Shown: piece after piece, positions 23,325-36,151 of the stretch
How positions within the stretch are numbered: the first letter of the stretch is position 1
How the letters are laid out: each line of letters opens with the position of its first letter
Origin: Cunninghamia lanceolata
Lineage: Eukaryota; Streptophyta; Pinopsida; Cupressales; Cupressaceae
Reading direction: 5' to 3'
DNA length: 64,000 nucleotides
Assembly: GCA_027924645.1 (NCBI GenBank)
Contig: BSBN01001251.1
Location: 558,001 to 622,000 of the forward strand
Translations under genes and position numbers: made by a program
The notes under the pieces: model-generated
Told to the model about the DNA's origin: nothing
Databases searched by the model: none
Seen by the model: only the letters and a program-made list of their open reading frames with translations

Positions 23325-26300
23325 GGCTAACACACTTCATCAAAGTGAATGTTAAATTTAGTTTAGACATACACACTCAAAGTGAAGCCAAATCTATTTC
23401 ACTCACACACTTCATGCACATAATGTTGAACACATAAGTTCAAACATGTAAAAGTTTAAACACACATAATTGAATGCCAATGTTTAAACACTCTTGATAC
23501 AAAGTAAATGTGAAGTTCAAAAGTTCATTTAGTCTAAACACACTTCATATAAAGTGAATGTAAAAGTTCAAACATAATTCATACAAAGTGAATGCCAAAG
23601 TTAGTTAAGACATTACATGCATAAAAAGTGAATGCCAAACATGTAAAAGTTTAAACACACATAACTGAATGCCAATGTTTAAACATTCTCCATACAAAGT
23701 AAATGTGAAGTTCAAAAGTTCATTTAGTCTAAACACACTTCATATAAAGTGAATGCAAAAGTTCAAACACACTTCATACAAAGTGAATGCCAAAGTTAGT
23801 TAAGACATTACATGCATAAAAAGTGAATGCCAAAGTTACTTCAAACATGTACTTCATGCAAATAAAAAATGAATGCAAAGTCAATTCAAACACATCTTGT
23901 ACACACACAAAGTGAATGCTAAAGTTTAAACATTCCAAATTTCAAGTACACTTAACACAAAGTTCAACCACTTTATATGAATGCAAGAAATAAGAACACA
24001 CTTCACACAAAGTGAATGGTAAAAATCAAGCATGCCAAAGTTCAAATGCACACATAATCAAAATGATAACACACTTCACACAAAGTGAATGGTAAAAACC
24101 AAACATGCTGAAGTTCAAGCACATTTCATAGAAAGTTAGTTCAAATAGACACTTTTCATGCATGCAAAGTAAATGCTAAAGACTAAACTTGTCAAATTTC
24201 AAACAAACACATAAATTGAATGTCAAAGCATGCACACAAACACACACATACAAAGTGAATGCTAAAGTTCAAACAAAGCTAGTTCAAACACACTTGATAC
24301 ACACAAAATACACTAAAGGTTAAAGATGCCAAAGTTAGTTCAAACACACTTCACACACACAAAGTAAACACTAAAGCTCAAATACATGTACACACACACA
24401 CAAATGATAAGGGACCAACTCCAAGTGAATGCCAAAGTTGTTCGAACACACACTTTACACACATAAAATAAATGCTAAAGATCAAAGATGCCAAAGTTCA
24501 AACAAACACATAAATTGAATGTCAAAGCATGCACACAAACACACACATACAAAGTGAATGCTAAAGTTCAAACAAAGCTAGTTCAACCACACTTGATACA
24601 CACAAAGTACACTAAAGGTCAAAGATGCCAAAGTTAGTTCAAACACACTTCACACACACACAAATGATAAGGGACCAACTCCAAGTGAATGCCAAAGTTG
24701 TTCTAACACACACTTTACACATGTATAAAATAAATGCTAAAGATCGAAGATGCCAAATTTCAAACAAACACATAATGTGAATGTAAAAGCTTACACACTC
24801 CTCACACAATCAATAAGAGGATCAAATCTAAGTAGATAGTGAACTTTAAAAACATTTTGTACAAAGTGAATGCTAAAGTTAGTTCAAAAATACGCATACA
24901 TACACAAAGCGAGTTCAAACAAGCACACACACTTGAATGATAAGTGAATCAAATCCAAGTGAATGCAAAAGTTAATTCATGCACACTTTACATGCATACA
25001 AAATAAAAGCTAAAGAAAACATGTCAAAGTTCAAACACATAAAGTTAATGTCAAAGCTTACACACTCTTCACACAAAAAGTAAATGTGAAAGTCAAAACA
25101 TAACATGCACACATAAATAATAAGAGGATTAAACCTAAGTGAATGGTAAAATTTAAACACACTTTATAAAAAGTGAAAGCTAAAATTAGTTCAAAAATAT
25201 ACAAATCCACAAAGCAAGTGCCAAAGTTAGTTCAAACAAAGGCACACATATACAAAGTGAATGTCAAAGTTAATTCAAACACACTTCTTGCACACAAAAA
25301 GTGAATGTCAATAGAAAATTCATGCACATGGACACACACACACACAATGAATGCTAAAGTTCAAATGAATTTAGTTTAAATACCCTTGATACATACAAAG
25401 TATGCTAAAGTTCAAACAAAGTTAGTTCAAAGTTAATTCAAACACACACTTCATGCACACAAAAAGTGAATGTCAATAGAAAATTCATGCACATGGACAC
25501 ACACACACAATGAATGCTAAAGTTCAAACAAATTTAGTTTAAACACCCTTAATACATATAAAGTATGGTTAAGTTCAAACAAAGCTAGTTTAAACACTCT
25601 TGATGCACACAAAGTACACTGAAGTTAAAACATGCCAAAATTCAAACACACTTTACACACATACTTGAAGTAAACACTAAAGTTCACATGCACGTGCACG
25701 CATGCATACACACACACACACACTTGATAAACACAAAGCACAATAATGATCAAAGACGCCAAAGTTCAAACACACTTGACACAAAGTTGGTCTAAACGCG
25801 CACACACTTGATACACACAAAGAATAGTAAAGGTCAAAGATGCCAAAGTTCAAACACATTTGACATAAAGTTGGTTTAAACACACGTGTGTGAACACACA
25901 CACACTTGATCCACACAAAGCACAATAAAAGTAAAAGATGCCAAAGTTCAAACACACTTGACACAAAGTTGGTTTAAACAGGCATACACACACATTTGAT
26001 ACAGAAAGCACAATAAAGGTCAAAGATGCCAAAGTTCAATCACACACGCATGCACGCATGCGCATAAGGTCAAAGATGCCAAAGTTCAAACACACTTGAC
26101 ACAAAGTTGGTTTAAACAGGGACACACACACACACATTTGATACAAAAAGCACAATAAAGGTCAAAGATGCTAAAGTTCAATCACACACACATGCACGTG
26201 TGCGCGTGCGCACACACAAAGCACAATAAAGGTCAAATATTCCAAAGTCCAAACACACTTGACAAAAAGTTAGTTTAAACACACATCTTACACACACCAA

Positions 26301-28570
26301 ATTTCAAGCACACTTAACACAAAGTTAGTTACTTTGTATGAATGCATAAGTACAAGCATGCACAAGTAATGGTTAAGTTCAAACAAGCCAAAGCACAATA
26401 AGGGTCAAAGTTAGTTCAACCACTTGATGCACACACAACACAATAAAGGTCAAAGATGCCAAAGTTCAAATACACTTGACACAAAGTTGGTTAAAACACA
26501 CATCTTGCACACACCAAATTTCAAGCACAATTAACACAAAGTTAGTTCAACCACTTTGTATGAATGCATAAGTACAAGTAAATGCTTAAGTTCAAACATG
26601 CCAAAGTTCAAATGCACATGCAATCAAAACATGTAAAATTTAGTTCTCACATGCGCAGGAGCGCGCACACACACACACACACTCTTCATACAAATGCTAA
26701 ACTTAGTTCAAAAATACACACATACACAAAATAAGTGTCAAAGTTAGTTCCCCACACACACATATACTTCCTACAAAGTGAATTCTAAACTTAGTTCAAA
26801 CAAAGGCACACATATTCAAAGTGAGTCAAAAAGTTAATTCAAACACACACTTCATGATCACAAAAGTGAATGCCAATAGACACTTCATGCACATGCACAC
26901 AAACACACACATACAAAGTGAATGTTAAAGTTCAAATACACTCGATACACACAAAGTACACTAAAGGTCAAAGATGCCAAAGTTCAAATACACTCGACAC
27001 AAAATTAGTTCAAACACACACTTCTCAAAGATACCAAAGTTCAAACACACTCGACAAAAAGTTAGTTCAAACACACACTTCACACACACAAATGATAAGG
27101 GGATAAAATCCAAGTGAATGCAAAGTTAGTTCAAACACACACTTCTCAAAGATACTAAAGTTCTAACACACTCGACAAAAACCTAGTTCAAACACACACT
27201 TCACACATACAAAGTAAATACTAAAGTTCAAATATACACAGACAAATGATAAGGTAATAAAATCCAAGTGAATGCCAAAGTTAGTTCAAACACATACTTT
27301 ACACACATACAAAGTAAATGCTAAAGATCAAACACATACTTTACACACATACAAAGTAAATGTTAAATATCAAAGATGCCAAAGTTCAAACAAACACATA
27401 ATGTGAGTGTCAAAGCTTACACACTCTTCACACAAAGTGAATGTGAAAGTTCAAACATAACATACATGCACATAAATAATAAGAGGATCAAATCTAAGTG
27501 AATAGTGAAATTTTAAAACATTTTATACAAAGTGAATGCTATTTATTTAGTTCAAAAATACACATGCATACACAAAGTGAGTTCAAACAAGCATGCCCAC
27601 AAATGATAAGTGAATCAACTCCAAGTGAATGTAAAAGTTTATTCAAGCACACTTTACATGCATACAAAGTAAAAGCTAAAGCAAAGATGTCAAAGTTCAA
27701 ACGAACACATAAAGTTAATGTCAAAGTTTACACACTCTTCACACAAAGTGAATATGAAAGTCAAAACATAACATACACACACAAATAATAAGAGGATTAA
27801 ATTTAAGTGAATGGTAATATTTAAGTACACTTTATACAAAGTGAATGCTAAAATTAGTTCAAAAATACACAAATACACAAAGTGAGTGGCAAAGTTAGTT
27901 CAAACAAAGGCACACATACACAAAGTGAATGCCAAAGTTAATTCAAACACACACTTCATGTACACAAAAAATGAATGTCAGTAGACACTTCATGCACATG
28001 CATGCGCGCGCACGCACACACACAAAGTGAATGCTAGAGTTCAAACACACTTGATACATACAAAGTATGCTAAAGTTCAAACAAAGTTAGTTCAAAGATA
28101 CTTGATACACATAAAGTACACTAAAATTCAAACATGCCAAAATACAAACACACTTGACACAAGTTAGTTAAAACACACTTTAAACATGCCAAAGTTCAAA
28201 CACACTTTACACAAATGCTTGAAGTAAACACTAAAGATCAAAGATGCAAAAGTAAACACATAAAATGAATCTCAAAGCTTACACACTCTTCACATAGAGA
28301 GAATGTGAAAGTTCGAACATAACATACACAGACAACAATAAGAGGATCAAATCTAAGTGAATCGTAAAAGTTAAACACACTTCATATAAAGTGAATGATA
28401 AAGTTAGTTCAAAATACACATATATACAAATTGAGTTCAAACACATAGAAACAATAAGTGGATCAAATCCAAGTGAATGTCAAAGTTCAAAAAAACACAT
28501 AAAGTGAATGTCAAAACATACATGGTCTTCACACAAAGTGAATGTGAAAGTTCAAACACAATACACACAT
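23325..28570. repeat. 5.2 kb CA-rich degenerate tandem array with higher-order repeats
   Basis: The plus strand is a long run of variants of one theme: AAAGTGAATGCCAAAGTT, then CAAACACACTTCA plus a CA-rich spacer. Basic units are about 35-45 bp. Larger units are also repeated: about 195 bp at 23445 and 23640, about 297 bp at 24229 and 24527, and about 115 bp several times across 25740-26200. A block of about 550 bp near 24765 recurs near 27388, roughly 2.6 kb away. T and G are scarce on the plus strand except in the AGTGAATG core. Short open frames on both strands follow from the composition and are not convincing. It begins 80 bases from a copia LTR. Confidence 0.85.
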
Positions 28571-29264
28571 AATAAGCAAATTAAACAATAAGTGTAAAAC
28601 ACATCATTGGCCTCATACAAACCATATAATTAAAAATTAAAATAAATTAAAAATGTTCAAAAATAAAATTTATAATTAACAATAAGGAGATTTGGTGCAA
28701 TATAATTGAAATATCATCAAGATAAAACTAGCCTTGGAATTAAAAAGTTGTAATTCAATGAAGTTAGAAATAGTTATATTATAATAAAAATTAATGTTAT
28801 TATGGTTTATCAAATCTACAATTAATATTGCAACCACAATTAATTGCATTATGATTTGTGATAGTTTATTAGTTTGAGATTTTCCTTAAAATATATGAAG
28901 GGTGCTATTTGATTGCCTTATGATTTGTTGTTTCTATTACTAGAGTGGTAACTATATGTTGTTAACATTATGATTCTAATTGAACACTAAATGTTAAGCA
29001 ATATAAAATAAAACCACCACACTAACTATAAAAGACATGGGCTTTTAAGAATGACCATGGCCAATGGCCATTCCCTCCTGCGTTTGGAAGGGGTAATTTA
29101 ACCCCTTCCCTAAAAAAAATTATTTTATTAAAACTAAAAAATATCTTTACATGTTACATTTCTAGAAATCAATCTGATTTCAACAATTTATTGGAAATTT
29201 CCAAACAATTTTGAAGTGAATTCACCACTATAAATACGCTCCTTCCATATTTTTCTTACTTAAA
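28571..29264. other. AT-rich spacer with hairpin and TATA-like site
   Basis: After the array the DNA is A/T-rich and single-copy in appearance. A hairpin with 9-bp arms (GGAAGGGGT/ACCCCTTCC, 6-base loop) lies at 29086-29109. TATAAATACG at 29229-29238 looks like a TATA box on the plus strand, but no gene can be assigned to it. Confidence 0.4.
29229..29236 (+). promoter_or_regulatory. Possible TATA box
   Basis: TATAAATA followed by CGCTCCTTCC gives a good plant TATA context. The next recognisable coding trace, the dirigent pseudogene, is 1.4 kb downstream, so any link is speculative. Confidence 0.25.
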
Positions 29265-29760
29265 GTGGCTGCTCACATATATCCCCTGTACATGTTTACC
29301 TACAAATATAAAATACAACCAGTGAGTAATATATTAATCAAAATTTGGCTAGAAAATCAATTACTATAGCAAATACAATCAATTACAAGGAAATAATTTT
29401 ACATTATAAAAAATTAACCATGTGTAAAAAAAAATAATACAAAGTGCATCAACTACTAATAACTGTAGCATAAATCATAGCAATGCATGAGAGGCATAGC
29501 CAAACAAGTGGCACTCTTAGTGAAATGGCAGCTCACATATTTCCTTGTACATTTGTTTTCCTACAAATATAAAATACAACTAGTGACCAATTTATTGATC
29601 AGAATTTGACTAGTAAATAAAATGAAATACTATAGCAAATACAATCCATTACAAGGAAATACTTGAAAATAATTTTACAGATCATAAAAAATTAACCATG
29701 TGTATACAAATAATAACATAAATCACAGCAGCACATCAGAGCCAAACGAATGGCATTCTA
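29265..29760. repeat. Tandem duplication of a ~255-bp segment
   Basis: 29265-29519 and 29525-29760 share long identical stretches (for example CTACAAATATAAAATACAA and AAAAATTAACCATGTGTA) in the same order and spacing, with small indels. It looks like a local tandem duplication of non-coding DNA. The open frame at 29700-30029 starts inside the second copy and is not recognised. Confidence 0.65.
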
Positions 29761-30619
29761 CTACATTGACAGAATGCTTTCATACTTCAAACAATATAAC
29801 AGGTAATTACTTCCAACCAAAAGAAACAAGCATCAGTGATATAGATAAATTTCAGATTGAAAAACAACTTAAATATAGATTGGAAATGAAAATTGAGAAA
29901 GAGCTTAGAAATAACGTAGTTCTTTTGAATGGGATCTTTGTTTGTTTATTGAGTGCAATAATATTTGCTTACAAAGAATATATTCAAAGTTCACAAAATC
30001 TGTTCCATACGAAGGTATCAGTCTGGTAAGTCAGAGGGATAGGATTCAAAAGTACAATCAATAATAATGGCTTGTGGGAGCCAAAAGGAGCTCCATCCTT
30101 AAAATAGAAAATAGAGTACAGACCTTTTAATTGCTTCCTAAAATATTTGCAACAATATGAAAATTATCTACAGAATTGTGAATTATGTTATAACTTTCAT
30201 CCAAGAAGCAAATTAACTAGTGCTTTTGTCTGACACAAGGAACTCAAACCTGCTGAAACGGGCTGCCATGGCTAAATCCGAGAAGGAAGTGGTCTTCCCA
30301 CTGTCCTTAAAAAAAATCAATAGGTCTTAAAGAAGGGAAGCTAATTACCAACTGCAGAGGAATTTGAAAGTTGCTTGCAGTGAAACTGCAAATAAACCAC
30401 TGTTATAGAAGAGTAGAACTAAAATCTAAATAGAGAACAGAGGTAACAAGAAACCCCAATCATTGAAATTCCAATGAATGAAGAAGCTCAAAGAAACATC
30501 TGGGCATTCAAAGAGAGGGCTCATCTGCAGAAATATTGGCCTCTGTCCATCCTCAAAGAAACTAAAGGGTAGGGTATTGATCGTGCAAGACATCCCCAGA
30601 AAAAGGGAAATTATGATAG

Positions 30620-31043
30620 GTCCTAGACATAACAGGGCAGAAGAGAATAACAAGTTTGCGTTTTTATATGCATGATGTTCTATTTGGGCCTAATGCAACA
30701 GTCATACAAGTGGGTTCTACTTCAGGGAACTTCACAAGTCCTGGATTTGGCAATGCTTACATAATTGATGATGTTCTTACAGCAGGGCCATCACCCAATT
30801 CACTCAAGGTTGGAAGAGCACAGGGAATTTACGTTACAGATTCACTTAAGGACCCTAGTTTGATGTTTCTATTCACTGTTGTTCTTTAATCAGGGAAGAA
30901 CAATGGGAGCACCCTTAGCATTCAGGGTGTTGTTGTCCATTGAGGGAGGTTTCTGTTGTTGGTGGCACAGGGAGGTTTGCAAGAGGGTATGCAGAGATCA
31001 GGACAAAGCTGTATTGAAATTTGATGTTACTCTACTACATTAG
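30620..31043 (+). pseudogene. Dirigent-domain protein fragment (broken)
   Basis: Dirigent proteins are secreted and steer coupling of phenoxy radicals in lignan and lignin pathways. The visible order matches the family. RFYMHDVLFGPNAT is the conserved N-terminal strand. DDVLTAGPSPNS then SLKVGRAQGIYV is the central block. NNGSTLSIQG, VVGGTGRFARGYA and DKAVLKFDVTLLH close it, with a natural TAG at 31041-31043. The first block is open to 30889, where TAA breaks it. The last two blocks need two changes of frame. No signal peptide or start codon is visible upstream: TAG at 30617 closes the frame. Length from the first block to the end is about right for one domain. Most likely a 5'-truncated pseudogene. 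It is the only host-type gene trace recognised here. Confidence 0.8.
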
Positions 31044-33540
31044 GGTAGGTCATTTCCCTCTATTTACCTTATCGAACACGCTTTGCCATTTACTTCAAAG
31101 TTCAAAGTAAACATTTGGACCCAATTCCTAATTGATGTTAAATGAATAATTTAGTACCATGCGTGTTTTAGGACCCTTTCATTTTCTGTTTGGGGTTGAC
31201 TTCAAAGGATGGTACAATCCCTTGTTTGAGTGATTTCAGATTCATTATTTCAGAATCCTTGTTGATTGTATTTAAGTTGTTTTCAACGAAAAATCATGAT
31301 ATGCCACAAATCTATAAATGGCAAAGATGTGTTTTAGCCTTGAGGATTCATATATAGAACACTTTGTCTATCATAAGGGTTGCATATATAGAGCCAGCCT
31401 GTTTATAAGTCCTACAAGTCAGAACAGAGGTTTTTTTTCCTTCTTAGGACCTGCCCCCAATTAATTCCAGTTCTAGTCAGAATTTTTGCACTTCCAACAG
31501 GATTCCAGAACTACACCTCATTCAAAGAATGTGCATGCTTAGGTTTTGGACTTCAATAGGATAATCACAACCTATGGCTAATTCTCTGTCAACCTTGATC
31601 TTGAGAAACCACTACCAGACAAAATAAATTTTAGGCCAATGGGGCAACTATAGGAGAAGCCAGTTTAACTTTGTGAATGTGATTGTGATTGTGATATGAG
31701 GAGGAGGTGCGAGGGATGGATTCATTAAGTTTGGTGATCTTCAAGAAGATATGCCCCTAGGTAAGATATCTGTGTTTGTTTGAAACTCTAAAGGAATTAT
31801 TATAAATTTATTCTATTTGAAGGTATGCGGAGAAAATGTTGCAGAGTTATCCTTTTTCTGGATTTGTAGCATTTAGGGGATGTTTGGGTTGGGTTGGGTT
31901 AACTTAACGCTAGCCTGAAGGGAGAAGCTGTATTTTGAATCAAACAAATTTTGGATAGTTATTTATATTGTCTGAAGACCAGAGCGTGTTATATTTATTC
32001 TCTACTAAAGGTTCGTTCATCATATTTCTCCCAGAAACTGGATGGATTGCAATGATAAATCATTATTCAGAGAAACTAAAATCTGCTAAATAATATTCAC
32101 TCTCAATTTCCATTTCTTCTTTTTAGTTTGGCAGTCAATATTATCATGTAACATACAACCTTGAGATGATCGTTAATGCTGTTACTGTAAAAGGTAACCT
32201 CATTAAAACAGGGAAACAGGCGCGTATTTCTTTGGGGAAACAGGTGTTGATTTCTACTGCCTAATGCAACTCCTCCTAAACATGCAACTGAATCCGCAAA
32301 TGCTAAAGAATTAAGGAGAGTAGTGAAGAATACCTGGAGTAAGAAGAAACCTCCTCTGCCGCCATACGCCATAAACAAAGCCAAAAAAACACTAAGACCA
32401 AACCAAAAATTCCATTGATGGACCAGTGTGCACGCTAAAGCAAAAGACTGAAGCCAAAAAGAAAAATATCCATTCAAAAGTAAGAAACAGAAGTGTCTCA
32501 AAAAAATTCACAAAACATTCGCAACAGGACCAGGCAAGTCATAAAGAGTTAATAAAGAAGCCTTTCGCTCCTGACTTGCTTTTTTCCCTCTCCTAAAACG
32601 GCCTTGTTTTTGAATTTATCTCTGCATTTTCCTTCATCCGCGTTCCCAAATTTGAATTGTTCCCGACGACATTCTTCTTTGCTTTTTTCCCGTTTCTCAT
32701 TTTCTTCAACGGCTCTATGGTGTGAAGTTTCTACATCAAACTGTCATTTTTGGTTTTATTAGTGTTTGTTTTGTCTTTCTTTTTTTTTTAAATTTTGATT
32801 TAAATACTTGTTCAAAAATAAAATTATAAATGGGAAACACACTTTCCCTAATGCTAATTTAAGTTGATTAAAAAGAATGCATCATCTTAGATTAAATAAA
32901 TTCCAGCTCAGAATGATAAAATATGTAAATAAATTAATATTATTTTAGAAAATCACAAGAGGCCAAATTCTTATGGGTTGACCCCCTTCATTAGACACAC
33001 CTTCCAATCATAGAAATGTTCGAGGACAAAAATCTCAAGCAATGAAGATGTCCTAAAATGACTTTGATGCAAATTAAATTCCTTTTAGTGATCCAAATCA
33101 AAAGATTCATATGACGAATGCTCCTTGAAGTGTTAGGATGTCTAATGGCAATCAAATGAATGCCTTTATATACCAATAAATAGCAACAAATCAAGAAAAA
33201 TGTGTACCAAGTGGGCTCATGGTAGGAATGCCATGGATGGGAGTCGGCAAGATTTTAATTTAATCTTTTGAATTTGATGGGTTAATTCTGCAAGGTGCGG
33301 GATCGAAATCTCATGTCGTAGGACTGACCCGGAACAAGGGAATGCTTTAATATTGATGTAGGGTGTTGGTGCCTGAATTCACTGTCAGTTAATTTAGCAA
33401 TTTTCATGCAGGCACCATCCCAAAATATCCAAAAGGTTCTAAGTTTTGGCACCCCTTCAGTACTTTTCAGCATCTGCATCTCATTTCTTGAGGAGGGGTC
33501 TTCGTCTTTTCTCCATCGGCATGGGTTCGTTTTTGTGTCT
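31044..33540. other. Unassigned DNA
   Basis: No recognisable coding similarity. A minus-strand open frame of 132 codons (32103-32501) is hydrophobic at its N-terminus but matches nothing I know and is weakly supported. Pyrimidine-rich DNA lies at 32570-32720. Confidence 0.4.
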
Positions 33541-33544
33541 TCGA

Positions 33545-33935
33545 CATTTCAGTTTGAACTTGAACCCTTTTTTCTCTAAGTTCAGTGGTTCAGCGGTTTA
33601 GGGTTCAATTTTCTTCTAACGGGTCGCATTATGCATTTGCCTTGCGCAAATATTGCATCGTTGAACCTCCCGCTTGAACCTTTTTGTTTTGGTTCAAGGT
33701 TCAATGGTTCGAAGCTTTTTTGCCTATGGAGTATTATTTTTGATGTTTGAACCATCGTGTTGAACCCTAGTGTTGAACCCTTTTGGTTCGGGGTTCAACG
33801 GTTCGAGGCTTTGTGTTTGTGTTCGGCGAATGTTCTTTTTGAAGTGCTCCGTTCGGCATTGAACTTCTCGGTTGAACCATCGGGTTGAACCAGTTCGTGG
33901 TTCAACAGTTCAACAGTTCAGCGCTTTACGTTTTT
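33545..33935. repeat. Degenerate GGTTCAA / TTGAACC repeats
   Basis: About four loose copies of a ~110-120-bp pattern are seen. In each, TTGAACC motifs are followed by TTTTGGTTC, GGTTCAACGGTTCGA and a GCTTT tail. Because GGTTCAA and TTGAACC are complements, the block can fold on itself many times. It runs straight into the CpG-rich block. Confidence 0.6.
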
Positions 33936-33939
33936 GGCC

Positions 33940-34480
33940 TTATTGGAGTGATCGTCCTCATCGGCGAAAGATTTCTTGAGTGCTCCGATGGTGTGTGTTA
34001 CACTGACGGAAGGGGAAGAGCCAGGGTCTATCGGCATGGGTTGTATTGTCGGGTGAACGGTGAAATGGTTGGCCGATAGACTAATCTCTGGCCGATGAAG
34101 GGAAGTGTTGTGTATGGTCTTCGGCGTGACTTGTGTTGTCGGCGAGGATGGATTGTGGTGGGCCAACAGTGGGAGGTCTCGCCGATGAAGGAGCAGAGTA
34201 TAATTCGTTGGTGCATCGGTGAGAGTGTGGTCTATCAGCAGAGGGATCTTTTGCTTGGCCGACGGTATTGGTCTGGCCGATAGGGGATTGCGGTGGCTTC
34301 ATCGGTGTAATTGATGAGATCGGCAAAGGTTTGGATGGTTGGCCCGATGATACATCTCTGGCCGATGGGGAAGTGAAGGTAGCGGTCGGCGAGACCGTTG
34401 AGATCGGAAGGAGAATTCTGGGGTGTGCCGATGGCTTGGGTTTTGGCGATGGGCTTTTGGAGAAGGCTTATGCATCGAGC
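33940..34480. repeat. CpG-rich block with repeated GCCGAT/ATCGGC hexamers
   Basis: Roughly 18 copies of GCCGAT, ATCGGC or close variants occur in about 540 bases, often as GGCCGATGRRG or ATCGGCGA. Three contain GCCGAC/GTCGGC, the core of the plant DRE element. CG dinucleotides are frequent here, while the retroelements around it are CpG-poor. Open frames on both strands overlap because stop codons are rare in this composition; I do not call any of them a gene. Confidence 0.6.
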
Positions 34481-36151
34481 GCGGCAAAAGGCGCTCGACA
34501 CCTATTATGCTTGCGACCATGTTTTTAAGGTATTGAAGGAGTCTCCGCGGCACCAATGTGGGACTATTCTTCCTACACATTTGAAACTTCAGTAAAGTGC
34601 ATTTTGGCGGGAACTTCTGTTTGAACGCAGCGACGGTTTTCAGGTAGGCCGCGGGTGGTTGAGGCCTTTAATGGCAATGGTGCAGAGGTATGGGCAATGG
34701 TACACATGATCATGTCGCCCGATTTTTGAGTGAAGACTCCCAGATGGCGGCGCAGGGCTCGAGGCTTCTCTTGTTTGTTGCTGCAATAACTTCTGAGCAC
34801 CATTCCTTTGTGGAGTCTGTATCTGGCAGATTTTTAATTTTTGACCATGTAATTAATTGCTGTGGGTACACTTTTTGGCCAATATAGGCAGACTGTGTTA
34901 CCATTTTTGACATTGTTGAAAACTGGACATTTTGGCTCTGTAATAAGATACAACTGGTTTTGGTTGCTCTGTGCAGCAAAACTTGCGAGTTTATGTATCT
35001 CCTGTTGTACGTTTGTGCATGAATCCACTGATTTCATGGTCAATTTTATATGAATAATGCTATGTTTGCATGTGTTATGCTGATTCTGTCTCTAGTTTTG
35101 CATGTATCTTTCTTCTGAGTCCAGGCATTCAAGGAATGTCTGAGATTCTAGAACATAGAATTCATGTGTTGAATGTTTAATCTTTTAACTTCTGCTCAAG
35201 GGGTAGATTAAACTATTTTCAGATTGAATATTGGGAAGGGTATACTGCAATAGGGATGCCATAAGTATAGACAGCTTAACACTCTGTATTGGGAGATATT
35301 TGTAAGGCAGATATCATGTATATCCCCCTGAAATCTAGTTTTAGTTGTTCATGCTAATCATTCACAGGTGTATGTCTACCGACTCCAAGCCCTGGATAGG
35401 CACCAATCTAGCTCTGTGTTGAGGTTATATACCATGTCCAGCTTTGCATCCAAAAATCAAATCAAACCATTTCATCCTTCCACCTGTTAGTTGTAGGAGT
35501 AGGATTAGGATCCCTGCATGCTCTCATACCCAACCAGACATCATGTCCAAGAATGTTGCCAACCTTGTGATTTGTTACACAAATCTTGGTCCATACATGA
35601 GAGTATTCTGCCTGTTGCTGTCAAGTTAAATCTTTCTGTCATTGAGCTAGTCAAGGTTATACTTTTATCAAATAAGGACACCCCCCTTGGTATGGCAGAA
35701 CCAGAAGTGAAGGGGAGGAGCTCACGCAACCTCCTATATTTAGTTGGCTGAATCTACCTGTGCATTAGAAGTGGCAAACCCTAATGCTGATTCAAAAGAA
35801 AAACCAACATAGGGAATGAATGTCTAAACATGGGATGCAACAATAGGCATACTAAATGTCATATGAGGGTGACTATGCACAAATGGGGATAGGATACGAT
35901 CCAATGTATGGGAATGAGTGGTAATGGAGATAAGTAGTAGATTGGGGAATGGGCCTAGCTTTACACAAGAGTGTTCCATTTGTCGATTTGTAATTGTATT
36001 GAGCCATTCCATTGAAATGGGACTAGAAGTAAAAGGGAATTGGCATGACTATGCAAATTTCACCATTACAAAAACACTCTACATAAATCGTTTAGGCTAA
36101 TTAAATAAATGTAATCAACTGGGCATAAATTAACATAGATCGATTAGCACT
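34481..36151. other. Unassigned DNA, CpG-rich at its left end
   Basis: 34481-34760 remains GC-rich and includes CAG|GTAGG at about 34638, a possible splice donor. No exon chain can be built by eye. 34800-36150 has no recognisable feature. Confidence 0.35.

Noticed and set aside
23325..28570. Array considered as a CRISPR
   Set aside because: Repeats are degenerate, spacers are not unique and uniform, and the context is plant retroelements.
32103..32501. 132-codon minus-strand frame with a hydrophobic N-terminus
   Set aside because: No recognised family, no splice or promoter context, and of a length expected by chance in 64 kb.
33700..33730. GGTTCGAAGC considered as a tRNA T-loop
   Set aside because: No acceptor, D or anticodon stems around it. 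It belongs to the GGTTCAA repeat.
33885..34595. Many overlapping open frames on both strands
   Set aside because: Caused by a CpG-rich repeat with few stop codons. No frame shows a domain or consistent codon bias.
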